Positions 41,318 to 51,054 of a stretch of 64,000 nt of DNA are shown one piece after another. The translations under genes and the position numbers were made by a program. Origin of the DNA: Trypanosoma brucei gambiense DAL972 (taxonomy: Eukaryota; Euglenozoa; Kinetoplastea; Trypanosomatida; Trypanosomatidae); contig NC_026740.1 of the NCBI RefSeq assembly GCF_000210295.1, forward strand, positions 1,247,691-1,311,690, in the 5' to 3' direction. The notes beneath the pieces were generated by a model. That model saw only the letters and a list, made by a program, of their open reading frames with translations, made no database searches and had not been told where the DNA came from. Position 1 is the first letter of the stretch, and each line of letters starts with the position of its first letter.

Positions 41318-41759
41318 CGTGCGCCGTTGGTTCACCTGCACATAACAAAGGGAGTATGAAACACACGACCGTAGTTGAAACATCCTAGTTTCAAAATGCC
41401 GCTCCCCTAACACAGTCCATGCACGCCCTATTCTATGATTGATGGGTTGAAAAGAAACGGCAGAATGAATTACAATACATACATCTGCGTGTATGAACCC
41501 AACGAGATTGAGCAACTGGAAAGAGGCAACATGGGAGAGCAACAAAACTGACACCACTTTACGGTATCGCGCAGACACCTTCCTAACGCACTTGAAAGTC
41601 GTCGCGACCCACTAAGGGGAGGGTGCACGGTGGTTCGTATTCACTAGTCTTCCGTGCAGTTAACGCGGTAACAAAAGGTTAGATCACTTTAGCTAATACA
41701 AGTGTGTAAAACATTAATAAACAGTGTAAATATACAATGACATTTGGGGGAACTGTCCG
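41318..41759. other. Spacer between CH-domain and J-domain genes
   Basis: No separate gene. Holds the J-domain gene's leader (with an in-frame open extension) and the CH-domain gene's short 3' UTR. Confidence 0.5.
41336..41375 (-). promoter_or_regulatory. Probable trans-splice acceptor of the J-domain gene
   Basis: Minus-strand pyrimidine-rich stretch ending in GTGCAG at 41336, 18 nt before the ATG pair at 41317. Confidence 0.5.
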
Positions 41760-44591
41760 TTACGGAACACAACCAGCGTCCCCTTTCTCGACTGTGGGTG
41801 GTGGCAGTTCCCTTAGTATCAATGCGCTGCGCGAGTGCAATGTGCGCAACCTTTCTATCATATCAGTCAGAAAACAAGCGAGCTTCCGTGGGAAACTCAC
41901 TTTGGGGTCCGGGCACCAGTACTGGCAGGCAATACCAAAAGATTCCAAGAACAGTGAGAAGCATAACTCCCCCTCTGGAAGCAGCAGAACGCGTTCGTGA
42001 AGCGCATTAAAGGTTTCTGTAATCTCCTCGACATCTGTGAACTTCACCTTCCGACAGTACCGATGCGGTTCGGTGCTCCCCCTCCGGGAGTTATTCTCTT
42101 TCTCCTTGTTGTCTGCAACAAAACCACAATCTGAAAACATACGAAGATAGGCATCAAAGCTAATTCGACCCACGAAGCGACCCGATGGTTGTTTTAACCC
42201 TTTCGATGACTTCCTTTGGTTTTCACTCTGCTGTTTTACGTAGAAGAAAAAAACACGCGCCAGGTCTTCCTGTAAATGACGTATAACGCGCTGCGATTCC
42301 GGTCGATAGAAGTCCACTGTTGTTGGAGTCACCCCACAGAGTGTCGGGACACTCAAACCAGTGAGAAACCGCCCCGCCGCATCCAACAACGAGTCTCGAA
42401 AGCGCACAGCACCCATATGTAAAAGTATTTCCGTAAACTGCGCCGGCTTGACTCTGCGTATATTCATTTCTTCCTCCGCCGCCTCTAGCAAAGCAGCCTG
42501 CTTCTCCACACTTTTAGCTTGAAGCATTGCCATAAGCTTAGGAGAGATAACTGTGTCGAAAATTCGGGCTATGGTTTGTCTCGAAAGTGGTTCCACCATT
42601 AATCGGGAATCCTCTACGAACCGCCAAAACTGAACTTCGTCCATCTCGTGTGCATTCTCTCCGGCATAGTGATAAAAAATTGAAGTAATCGTGTTTACAT
42701 GTTTCCACAGCACCCTCTTAAGAGACTGCACAACGGACCTCCACACCTGGGGGGTACACGAACCGAACTTCTCGCGGAGGTCGTTCATTTTCCTCGCATT
42801 AAGACTCACAAAGTGGCGGGAGGCGTCGGCTGTCACTACATATCTCGGATGGCCTCTGCCTCGTTCCCATGTCAAACGTGCGGCTTCACGGGAGATGCAC
42901 ATGCCACTCTTTTGCAAGTCCATCTCACACCATACACCCAAGCGAAAGTTTTCCACCTGCTTGCTGAGCTCCTTATTCCATATCGACAGTTGCTTCTTTA
43001 CATCCTCTTCAGTGGTCAGAAGGCTGACATCTTCCGAATCGGTAGCGATGCTGCTGTCAACTTGAAGGGGATCCTGTTCAACAACCAACCGGAAAGACTC
43101 GCTGACAGCGTCTGCCCTCTTCCTTTCCACGTAGTAAGCGAATATTTCAGCTACTGCTACTATGATCCTGTCCTCCCGTTTCATGTTGAAGTCTTCAACA
43201 GTTAGCGAAACGGCTAGGGGTATGTTTGTAGTGAAGTCGCACACCAGTCGAAGTCGGTCTGCCACAGACGAGTCCACGGATGTCGCAAACTCTTTTTTTT
43301 CAGGAAAAACGTAACGAATAATGCCGTGAAACACCTCCCCATCGGCGAAGTCGTCTGCAAAATTTCGCACTCGCCGCAACACCCCGACCTCTCCACTGCG
43401 AAGGATGTGGTTACACCACCGGAGAAGGAATGAATGTCCCTGCAACGCCTCGTTCTCACCATGTTCAGGTTCTCTTTCCTGGTAGTCACCATCTTCTTTG
43501 TGGAGCCAGCCTGCAACTACTTCCTTAGCATCAAACTGAGTACCGACAATCTTCTTCAGCAGGATGTTTTGATGCTGAGCTAGGGTTAATATCTCAAGTA
43601 AACGAGCCCTAAGATTCGCCTCATGATTCCTCTCTTGAATCTTTAGTTGCTCTTTCAGCCTTTCCACCTCTAGTTGCAGCTCGTCTCGCTCGCACATTAC
43701 CGCCTTTAGCTCTGAGTCCTTCTCCTCATTGCTTAGTTGTAACTTATCGGCCCTGAAGCATTCCATATGGAATTGATTCTTTGCGCTCTCCAATTGAAAT
43801 GCCGCATCGTGCAACCTCTCGGTGAGAAACTGCACGCGAGACATTGCTGTGGCACTCTTCCAACGAAGGAACCCTAGTGCAACACACAAAAAGCGGCTAT
43901 CGGCACCGTGCCGCGACACGACGTTGCGCCTAAGCTTATTAACGACGCGCTCCTTTTTCACATTATCCCGCCATGCAATAAAAGCCCTCCTTTTTCTTTC
44001 ACTTTGTACGTAAACAACAAGCATGTGTGCAATTCGCTTCCACTCGCTGCCTGTGAACGAGACCCGTTTGAGTTCCCCCGAAATGTTTTTCAGCTTTAAT
44101 AGGCTGGCATCGTATTCATGCATATACGTAGAGTGGGAAAAAAACGGGTTGTCGCGATGCAGGGCACGGTCGCACAACAGCGCCTGTATCGCAGCTGGCG
44201 CGTAGTCTAACCGTTTTGCATCGTAATTGCAAAAAATAGCTGGTAGTAGGGCTTCGGTGATGTGCACCATGAACTGCTTAAAGGGTGAGTGGCAGCTCAA
44301 AAGTTTCATGGACCACACTGCAGCCATTGCTCTCGACTGGTTCGTAACACCTTCACGGCCCGCAAGCTCTCGCAGCATCGTCTCAACAAAGAAGCTTACA
44401 GAAGAGAATTCTCGGTAGCGTTCGGCATACTCCAAGAGTAACTTTGCATAGCGATGCCTTTCGATCTTATTGCGTGCGTCTAATGCGGCATCTTCCTTTT
44501 GGGAGAAAGCAGCATACGTGGCGCTCGGTCCCGAAGGAAAAACTATTGGAGGAAGTGATGAGGAGCAGGGATGCTTTGCTCGCGACACCAT
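41760..44591 (-). CDS. Calponin-homology and coiled-coil protein, 943 residues
   Basis: Residues 1-250 are helical. A coiled coil spans about 254-330 (EEKDSELKAVMCERDELQLE). A calponin-homology-like domain follows at about 387-490: FLLRWCNHILR, FADDFADGEVFHGIIRYVFP, then a closing helix with KREDRIIVAVAEIFAYYVER. The remaining ~450 residues are helical, with segments that look like remote EF-hand pairs but lack clear calcium loops. CH domains bind microtubules or actin; combined with a coiled coil this suggests a cytoskeletal, perhaps flagellar or basal-body, protein. The CH call is by eye. The ATG at 44591 is the first in frame. Confidence 0.8.
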   Translation of the reverse strand: MVSRAKHPCSSSLPPIVFPSGPSATYAAFSQKEDAALDARNKIERHRYAKLLLEYAERYREFSSVSFFVETMLRELAGREGVTNQSRAMAAVWSMKLLSCHSPFKQFMVHITEALLPAIFCNYDAKRLDYAPAAIQALLCDRALHRDNPFFSHSTYMHEYDASLLKLKNISGELKRVSFTGSEWKRIAHMLVVYVQSERKRRAFIAWRDNVKKERVVNKLRRNVVSRHGADSRFLCVALGFLRWKSATAMSRVQFLTERLHDAAFQLESAKNQFHMECFRADKLQLSNEEKDSELKAVMCERDELQLEVERLKEQLKIQERNHEANLRARLLEILTLAQHQNILLKKIVGTQFDAKEVVAGWLHKEDGDYQEREPEHGENEALQGHSFLLRWCNHILRSGEVGVLRRVRNFADDFADGEVFHGIIRYVFPEKKEFATSVDSSVADRLRLVCDFTTNIPLAVSLTVEDFNMKREDRIIVAVAEIFAYYVERKRADAVSESFRLVVEQDPLQVDSSIATDSEDVSLLTTEEDVKKQLSIWNKELSKQVENFRLGVWCEMDLQKSGMCISREAARLTWERGRGHPRYVVTADASRHFVSLNARKMNDLREKFGSCTPQVWRSVVQSLKRVLWKHVNTITSIFYHYAGENAHEMDEVQFWRFVEDSRLMVEPLSRQTIARIFDTVISPKLMAMLQAKSVEKQAALLEAAEEEMNIRRVKPAQFTEILLHMGAVRFRDSLLDAAGRFLTGLSVPTLCGVTPTTVDFYRPESQRVIRHLQEDLARVFFFYVKQQSENQRKSSKGLKQPSGRFVGRISFDAYLRMFSDCGFVADNKEKENNSRRGSTEPHRYCRKVKFTDVEEITETFNALHERVLLLPEGELCFSLFLESFGIACQYWCPDPKVSFPRKLACFLTDMIERLRTLHSRSALILRELPPPTVEKGDAGCVP

Positions 44592-44908
44592 ACCTAAGAC
44601 ACTCTAAACTCCTACAGAATCTGCCAAATTTTGTGTGACTTTTCGTGCAGGAGGGATAAAATCTGAAGTGATTGAAAGACACACAAACGGATATAATTCA
44701 AAACATTGTGCTAACTGCAACGAAAACTACACAATAGATGAGATGCAAGGAAGAACGAGAAATGGTGCTCCTTCATTGCTGGAGCAAGAACCCTGTCATA
44801 GGATAATAAAAAGTAAAAAGTTCCCGCAGAGAATACACCGGTACATGTAACATGAAAGTCATGGTGATCTGGTAAGTAACTGACATACCTAGAAGGTTGC
44901 CGAAATAT
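44592..44908. other. Short spacer between TPR/J and CH-domain genes
   Basis: No gene seen. Contains the CH-domain gene's leader and the J-protein 3' UTR. Confidence 0.5.
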
Positions 44909-46276
44909 TCACGTTTCGTCGTTGCTTTGCACAGATGCCTCATTCACTTCCTTCTGTTTGTCGCGTGTATACGTGGCAAAGCTCAGGTCACAGTTTAACC
45001 GAATCGGATCCCTATTAATTTTCTTTTGAATGCCATCAAACAACTCTCTTATACCGAGCTTTGCTAACTCAACCAATGGTACATCTTCGTTAAAAGTCGT
45101 GGAATGCAATCCCTCCGACGAAGACGTATCACACGTTGAGTTTTGATTGCTCTGCTGAGTGAACTCTCCTGTACATGTCCCCTCTAACCTATCCACATGT
45201 TTTCCCCGCCGACGCGGCAGAGCATCCGGGTTCTGAATTCCCTTCGCAGGACCCTGGACCGAATCATCCGCCTCAAGACTCACGCGCGATCCGTTGTCCA
45301 CCTCTCCAACGTTTCTGTTGGTCGCATATTGCTGCATATGACCGCCAGCAGTTGGTAGTCCCAGTGGTTCCTCAGTGTTTTCCCCTTCTAAACCTTTACC
45401 ACCCCTCACAACCTCATTTTGCTGAGGTGTTAACTCCGATAAGACATACGGGGCATCTGTCGCCCCCTCCGACGATCGCAACTGGGCTTCAATAGTTTGA
45501 GAGAGCCCCGGTTCACAAGCTGTATCCGCAGTACAACTTCGTGGCGAGGTTGGGATCGACTCGTCAAGAGAGGCCGAGCCGCCCTCCTGAGTTTCGGGCG
45601 TTGGAACACTGCCCTTCGTGTTGTTTGAATGGCCTACACCGCCACGAGAACGCGCTCCTCCACCCGGGCGAAGAAACGCACTGAGAGGAGGTAGCTCGCT
45701 GTCATCTACATTCTTTCGCTTAAGTGACTTGAGGGTTACCTGCACCTTTTTCAATTCATATAGCGACATATCAATTTCGTCACCCAGTTGCGAGTGCTGA
45801 TTGCTCTGGTTTGCCCTGTTGGCGGACCCATGACGTTTCGTGCACCTCTGGCGGTTTCTTACATTCCCTCGGCAACTCGATTTCGAGTTTACCCCACCCG
45901 CGTTGGCGGGACCTTCATCAGCCGTCCCCATGGCGGCCGTCTTGAATGCAACCAAGCGGTTAAACGCGTCAGCTGCTTTAGGGTACGGATTCTTGTCGGG
46001 ATGAACCAGAAGCGTCCACCCCTGGAATGCCTTCCGCACTACCGAGGGAGGTGCGTCGGTTCCAAATAAGGTTTGGTATGTGACACACGGGTCCAGCAAC
46101 GCCTCGACGACGTCAGCGTAGCGGTAGGGTAAAGGAACATCCAACGGGTTGGACAGTACCCTGCACATCCGCGCCATTTTGGTGTACTGAGGATACAGCA
46201 CCATTAGGTTTGCGTAGAGGCACGCCGCACCCTTCAGGTCCCCCTCTTGAAAGCAGCGCTCGGCAGCAGCTTCCAT
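44909..46276 (-). CDS. J-domain protein with N-terminal TPR-like helix pair
   Basis: A 455-residue protein. Residues 1-35 (ERCFQEGDLKGAACLYANLM) form a TPR-like helical hairpin like that in front of the J domain of DNAJB12/14-type proteins. The J domain is at about 66-117, with HPDKNPYPKAADAFNRL; HPD at 92-94 is intact. There is no transmembrane segment, unlike DNAJB12/14, and the rest (about 130-455) is hydrophilic and Ser/Gly/Glu-rich, probably disordered. It should act as an Hsp70 co-chaperone; compartment unknown. The ATG at 46276 starts exactly before the helix pair. Confidence 0.88.
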   Translation of the reverse strand: MEAAAERCFQEGDLKGAACLYANLMVLYPQYTKMARMCRVLSNPLDVPLPYRYADVVEALLDPCVTYQTLFGTDAPPSVVRKAFQGWTLLVHPDKNPYPKAADAFNRLVAFKTAAMGTADEGPANAGGVNSKSSCRGNVRNRQRCTKRHGSANRANQSNQHSQLGDEIDMSLYELKKVQVTLKSLKRKNVDDSELPPLSAFLRPGGGARSRGGVGHSNNTKGSVPTPETQEGGSASLDESIPTSPRSCTADTACEPGLSQTIEAQLRSSEGATDAPYVLSELTPQQNEVVRGGKGLEGENTEEPLGLPTAGGHMQQYATNRNVGEVDNGSRVSLEADDSVQGPAKGIQNPDALPRRRGKHVDRLEGTCTGEFTQQSNQNSTCDTSSSEGLHSTTFNEDVPLVELAKLGIRELFDGIQKKINRDPIRLNCDLSFATYTRDKQKEVNEASVQSNDET

Positions 46277-46716
46277 TTCTAACCCCGCCCACTACGGAGG
46301 GGTATAAGCGATGTTGTACAGAGGGGCACACAAGAAAGTGGAGAAAAACATGCACGCAACAAACCACTCCCAAACCAAAGATTAGGTAGTGTATGCGGAG
46401 AAGGGAAATTCTCTCTTTTTCTTAGTAAGGTTACAAAAAAAACACAAGAAAATAGATGCCCCACCCACAGTCGTAACCCTGAACCTCGTGTAGCTGCTGT
46501 CAAACGCCAGATAGAATCCAAACACAATGTGCAAGACCGAAGGAGCGCCCCATGTGTATAACATTCCTTCGAAGCGAAACTGTATCAGGTTATATGCGTC
46601 CTTCAGTCTTTTCTTTGTCACACAGAGCGAACCTTCCTGCTTACAAGCTGAGTGGAAAAAGGAAGATACACCATTCGGTATAAATCATGGTCCGCCTGTG
46701 GACAGTGAGCACTGTC
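46277..46716. other. Spacer between mL45-like and TPR/J genes
   Basis: No gene seen. An A run at about 46433-46442 and A/G-rich sequence give a pyrimidine tract on the transcribed strand, suited to processing of the J-protein mRNA. Confidence 0.5.
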
Positions 46717-47544
46717 TCAGAACCATTTCCTGGATCGGTCAAACTGTTTGCGCAAACTGGCAGCATCCTGTGCATCCTTTCCATAGCGGGTGCCGTCCTT
46801 TCTCATAATACCTACAATGATAAAATGGTGTGTGTTCGGCGACTGCACCCCGTCACCCAGTCGCACCTCGAAAACCGGGTATTCGCACACACTCTGCCAT
46901 TCTTCATTATCACCCTTTCTCTCGCGAAACTCGCATTTGTACGTTATCTGCAACCAGTCCTCTTTGGACATTTGCCCCATGTAGCAATTCACGAGCTGAA
47001 ACGAATCCAATTCAATCTGATAGGTGTTGCTGACCTCTTGCATCTTCAGAGACTTCCAACTCTTTTTGGCAAACTCGTCGTTCATCCTAGTTTTTATCTC
47101 TTTAGAGATCCGACTAGCTTCTCCGTGTGTTGTTAGACGTTGCAGCACCTTCAGATCTTCCAAGCTCCTGGAGTGAGAAATGGTTTTAAGTTGAATGAAC
47201 AACTTCTTCAGGTCGTCCGTCTTGAAGTCGGGACGGCGGTCGATAAGCTTTCGCATTGTCATGAAGCGCCTGAGTACCTTTTTCAGTCCCGTCACTGATG
47301 TGTACTTAATAGGTGTAATGTCTGGGTCCATTACGCAATCCATGGAGGCGAAACGCATCTGCTTGGACCACTGTTCCTTGTCGAAGTCGTAGTCCGTACG
47401 CTTCTGCGAGGCTACCTGATTATCCGACTCCCAACGAGTTTGCACGCTGCGATTCATGTTGAGATTCCGCACTTGTGTTAGTATTCGGCAGCAAGGTAAG
47501 CTTCCAGCAGGAGCGAAAGCGTCTAAACGCAGTCGGTACCTCAT
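46717..47544 (-). CDS. Probable mitochondrial ribosomal protein mL45 (Tim44-like)
   Basis: A 275-residue protein. The N-terminus (MRYRLRLDAFAPAGSLPCCR) is Arg-rich without acidic residues up to the Asp at 8, and fits a presequence. The C-terminal ~160 residues look like the Tim44/MBA1/mL45 fold: an initial helix pair (LEDLKVLQRLTTHGEASRI) and a curved sheet with YQIELDSFQLVNCYMG, WLQITYKCEFRER and a closing HHFIIVGIMRKDG. mL45 sits at the mitoribosomal exit tunnel and anchors it to the inner membrane. A Tim44-like import factor is the alternative. The frame is open to GTG at 47574; the first ATG is at 47544. Confidence 0.75.
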   Translation of the reverse strand: MRYRLRLDAFAPAGSLPCCRILTQVRNLNMNRSVQTRWESDNQVASQKRTDYDFDKEQWSKQMRFASMDCVMDPDITPIKYTSVTGLKKVLRRFMTMRKLIDRRPDFKTDDLKKLFIQLKTISHSRSLEDLKVLQRLTTHGEASRISKEIKTRMNDEFAKKSWKSLKMQEVSNTYQIELDSFQLVNCYMGQMSKEDWLQITYKCEFRERKGDNEEWQSVCEYPVFEVRLGDGVQSPNTHHFIIVGIMRKDGTRYGKDAQDAASLRKQFDRSRKWF

Positions 47545-47950
47545 CGCCTGCTTAAGAAATGCACAATTACACACATTGTTATTTTTTAAAGTGCGGAAAG
47601 TAAGTAATGAACAAAAACACAGAAGGGAAAGAATGTGTTTTAGAGAAAATAATAAAGTGATGTGAACGTGCCCGTTCTAAGTCGGACAAGACAATAACAG
47701 TATACGCACCCGTATCTGCATGTCCACGTATAACATGGTATTGGGCGCTGAAACTGAAGGTGCCAACAGCGCTTTCGTACAGCAGTACAACTTTCGTCTC
47801 ACGTATAATCAAATATATGCACGAAGCAAAAAAATGCCCCCGCTGAACCAGGGGGGGAAACATGGAGAAGACCATTCACACACCGCTTTCTTGCCGGCGA
47901 GGAGAGTAAAAGAAAAGATCGAGGCACCAACACGCCGTACCGTATACCCC
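47545..47950. other. Spacer between ARL16-like and mL45-like genes
   Basis: No gene seen. On the transcribed strand it contains TTCCCTTCTGTGTTTTTGTT about 55 nt upstream of the mL45-like ATG, which would fit a splice signal. Confidence 0.5.
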
Positions 47951-48523
47951 CTACGGCGGGAACGCAAAGCTTCGTAGCCACGTCATGACATCCATAAGAC
48001 CCAGCCCATTCCAAGAATCAATAGCGAGGTATTTTATTCCCTCTATGGGAATCGCTGAAAGAAAAAACATTGCCTCCTTCGTTGTCACGGCGTTTCTGCC
48101 AGCAGCCTTGTTCAATAAAACAGCCACCGGCCAGTCTCTGCATAACCCTTCGCTTCCCTTTAACTTTGCGATGGTAACTTGGGCCAATGGTAACAAGTGA
48201 GGGGCTAGTGAGTCGACAACCAACATCAGCCCAAACCGGTTGTTCATCTCCCTCCCCGTCGAGTTTAAACGTGCTTCAATAAACTTCTCCCACATTGGGG
48301 CCATCTCCCCGCCCAGTTCCCGCAACTCTACTGTGCGAGAGGTGTCTTTGCCCTTCGGTGATTCCACAATAATGGTACGAAGCTCCTGGCCCTTCGTTGG
48401 AACCTGATGAGTACACTGTGTCAGCAGTGCGCCGGCCTCACTCATCGAAACAAGTTGTTGCACCAAACTTGTCTTCCCTGAAGAAGTAGGACCGAGCACA
48501 TAAATGATAAGTCGCCCTGACAT
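47951..48523 (-). CDS. ARL16-like small GTPase
   Basis: A 190-residue P-loop protein. The Walker A motif is GPTSSGKT (residues 11-18). Where most Arf-family proteins have DxGGQ it has RELGG (68-72), followed by EMAPMWEKF; the same unusual RELGG with a following M-x-P-x-W is the hallmark of ARL16. The base-recognition motif is NK (138-139) followed by Ala-Ala, so the Asp that reads guanine is absent and nucleotide specificity may be relaxed. There is no N-terminal amphipathic helix or Gly 2 myristoylation site (the second residue is Ser). ARL16 in animals is linked to ciliary traffic and Golgi export. SRP-receptor beta is the other small-GTPase family considered, but it has a membrane anchor, which is missing here. 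Confidence 0.8.
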   Translation of the reverse strand: MSGRLIIYVLGPTSSGKTSLVQQLVSMSEAGALLTQCTHQVPTKGQELRTIIVESPKGKDTSRTVELRELGGEMAPMWEKFIEARLNSTGREMNNRFGLMLVVDSLAPHLLPLAQVTIAKLKGSEGLCRDWPVAVLLNKAAGRNAVTTKEAMFFLSAIPIEGIKYLAIDSWNGLGLMDVMTWLRSFAFPP

Positions 48524-48849
48524 TTGCTACACGCACGAACGCATTGGTCTTGATACGGGGCCTTCCCCATGAGGTGGGGCGAGGAGGCGCGCCAACAGCA
48601 AAGAAAAAAGGAAGAAAAGGGAGAAATTTTCATACGTACGATAAAATCGGAGAGACCACAACACATCAGAACATAACACTACTGCGATGGTGATAGAGCT
48701 TATAATCACACATGTTGCACAGATGGGTGGACAACGAGTTAAGGTGTCATCCATGCGAACGCGAACAACGGTCTAAAGCAACGCAAAGATAATCCAGAGG
48801 TCTAATGCCGTTCAAACTGTGCGTTCCCTACACCCTATGCGAGGCGATC
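48524..48849. other. Spacer between cNMP-domain and ARL16-like genes
   Basis: No gene seen. A purine-rich plus-strand stretch (about 48598-48626) reads as a TTCTCCCTTTTCTTCC-type tract on the transcribed strand and is the likely splice signal of the ARL16-like gene. Confidence 0.55.
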
Positions 48850-51054
48850 TTACATGGCGCGATGCACGGTTGGACGCAACTTGGTCATCGGCAGTACACA
48901 ATTGATCGGAAGGACAGATACGTTGTCAACTTTGTCCCCCAATATGTTCATCTCGCGTCTCAACGCTAACACCCTATGGGACGCCGGGCACTGACCAACA
49001 ACGGCAGCCAGCCCACTGGGGGGAGGGCACCGCAGCGCCACCGTGGAAGGACTCTGCTTTACATGTCTTGGTGGTCCATTTCTCACCGCCTCATAAATTG
49101 CCAACGTCACCTCGGCGGGTGTGCAGCCCTTCACAGCCACCTTCTTAACACCGCTCGTTGCTTGGGCACTTGGTTTTGTTTCTTTCTGGACAGCGCCGTC
49201 GCTGCTGAACTTAACGCAACCCTTTTCATCGACGGTGAAGCACGACTTTGCACGGTAGTTTCCCTTCTGCTCGCCATACCGTGGGTTTCGAAAAACCAAA
49301 TGCGAAGCGAGGTCATACTCTGAATGACTAACTTCGTGACCCCGAGTACTGGGGTTCAAATCACTCAACCGTACGAAAAGTGTTGAGAGTATCTTAGTAT
49401 TCTGTTGCACCACCTGGTCAACATCAATATCCGACGTACAGCTGTCGAGCTCGGCAACTTTTGATTGGCTTACCGACCAGTTCACCTCGCTAGAACTAAC
49501 TTCCCCGCGGTAGAGTAGCGGGTCCCGCGCTGCTCTTCTGCTTAGTGGTGTACCAGACTGATCACACGAACTACATGGTGTTCGTTGCACTACCCTAGAT
49601 GTGCATCGTTTGAGAAACTTATCCTTGTCTTGCAGCGCCTCCAGTATGAGGTTACGTTCTAAGCAGAGGACTACAGAGTTAACCGCGGCACAAAGTCCAT
49701 GCCTGAGCTTATTCCCCGTGATACATTCTTCAAACCCCACACTATGACCCTGGGTCACAGTTTTCACTCCTTTATCCCCAGCAAGTGGTCGATCATCGGA
49801 CTCACAACTGGTGAAAGAGCATGCACCGGAAACAATGATAATGCCCTCTGATGGAACTTTTCCACCTACTAATATACGCTCCTTCCGGCAAACGGCCCGC
49901 AACCCCAGATACTTTGCAAGTTGATCAAGCGTACTGTCGTCGAATTCCGAAAATGCGGAAATCCTCTTTAGCACTTCAGAACTTATTGTACGGCGCATTA
50001 GTTGGTAGGCTGTCTTCATGCACGCTTTCCATTCGCTCACACTCACTATCTGTAGTAGTATCTTCAGTGGAATACTCCACAGCAGTGAGACCTTCACCGC
50101 AACGGCGGGGTGCTTTTCCTGCAGTGAAGAAGCTAACTCTGTCGGCGTGAAACCGTGCAAACCAATAGAACTCCCACAGTTTGTGACATACTTAGGAGAA
50201 CTTAAAATATTGCGGGCAATCTTGACACACCCTGACTGAAGAACATAAACTGTTTCAGAGTTAAAGATGTCGTCACATAGATACTCTCCGGCACAAACTA
50301 CGACAGGGGATAATGCCATCCATATGACGTTAAGTGTCGCACTTTCCAAACTAGCCAACACCGCATTTGCACTCAAAACACGTTGAATTGTGGGTTTTTC
50401 ATTTTCCTCGAGCATCCTTTCTTGTTCGTTTTCTTTGGCAGCACTAACAGTAGCATCCAGAGGAGCGCCAAACTCCCTTTGAATAAACATTATCTCCCTG
50501 AACGGGACCCGGAATGCCAAGACACTGCTCTCGCAACGGACTGTTCTTCGATAGTTGGAATCCAGAAACAGATAATCCGCAGGCACAAACTTACCAGTCC
50601 TAAAGAAAACAAAACTATTTTCCGCACCATTTCCACATTGCTCACGCACATAGCCTTTTGATGAAGACCTCGCTGTCCCACACGCCACCAAAGGGGCTCC
50701 ATACGTCCCCGCCCCGCGCAGTTCATGTTTTGGAGGAACTTCAGATATTCTCCCCGACACAATCCAAAAAAGAGACGAAATCGCTCTCGGTTCTTCACCG
50801 TACGCAAGAACCTCACCCTTTTGATACGCCTCTAACACCATCTTGTTGCATATTTCTACAAGAGCCGCTGTTGGCCACCGACTAAAAAGGTTTGATAGAC
50901 GCAGCCGCTCAATATCTAAGTGCACATCTGTTGCCCGAACATTCCGTCTGAACAAACGCCTTCGTGCCTGGCGAAGTTTGTAGCGCAGCCGGTCTTCAAT
51001 CATAGGAATAGGGGTCTTCACCTCAGATTCATTCTGTTGAATCCCCAATCGCAT
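48850..51054 (-). CDS. Protein with three cyclic-nucleotide-binding-like modules
   Basis: A 734-residue protein. Three beta-rich modules of the CNBD type can be seen at about 55-175 (EICNKMVLEAYQKGEVLAYG), 236-340 (WMALSPVVVCAGEYLCDD) and 370-490 (LAKYLGLRAVCRKERILVGG; EGIIIVSGACSF). The phosphate-binding cassette is degenerate: around SVGFEECITGNKLRHGL the Gly-Glu pair is only partly kept and the Arg that contacts the cyclic phosphate is not evident, so cAMP binding is doubtful. The C-terminal ~230 residues are Ser-rich and probably disordered. No kinase or channel segment. T. brucei has several stand-alone CNBD proteins, some flagellar. Confidence 0.85.
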   Translation of the reverse strand: MRLGIQQNESEVKTPIPMIEDRLRYKLRQARRRLFRRNVRATDVHLDIERLRLSNLFSRWPTAALVEICNKMVLEAYQKGEVLAYGEEPRAISSLFWIVSGRISEVPPKHELRGAGTYGAPLVACGTARSSSKGYVREQCGNGAENSFVFFRTGKFVPADYLFLDSNYRRTVRCESSVLAFRVPFREIMFIQREFGAPLDATVSAAKENEQERMLEENEKPTIQRVLSANAVLASLESATLNVIWMALSPVVVCAGEYLCDDIFNSETVYVLQSGCVKIARNILSSPKYVTNCGSSIGLHGFTPTELASSLQEKHPAVAVKVSLLWSIPLKILLQIVSVSEWKACMKTAYQLMRRTISSEVLKRISAFSEFDDSTLDQLAKYLGLRAVCRKERILVGGKVPSEGIIIVSGACSFTSCESDDRPLAGDKGVKTVTQGHSVGFEECITGNKLRHGLCAAVNSVVLCLERNLILEALQDKDKFLKRCTSRVVQRTPCSSCDQSGTPLSRRAARDPLLYRGEVSSSEVNWSVSQSKVAELDSCTSDIDVDQVVQQNTKILSTLFVRLSDLNPSTRGHEVSHSEYDLASHLVFRNPRYGEQKGNYRAKSCFTVDEKGCVKFSSDGAVQKETKPSAQATSGVKKVAVKGCTPAEVTLAIYEAVRNGPPRHVKQSPSTVALRCPPPSGLAAVVGQCPASHRVLALRREMNILGDKVDNVSVLPINCVLPMTKLRPTVHRAM

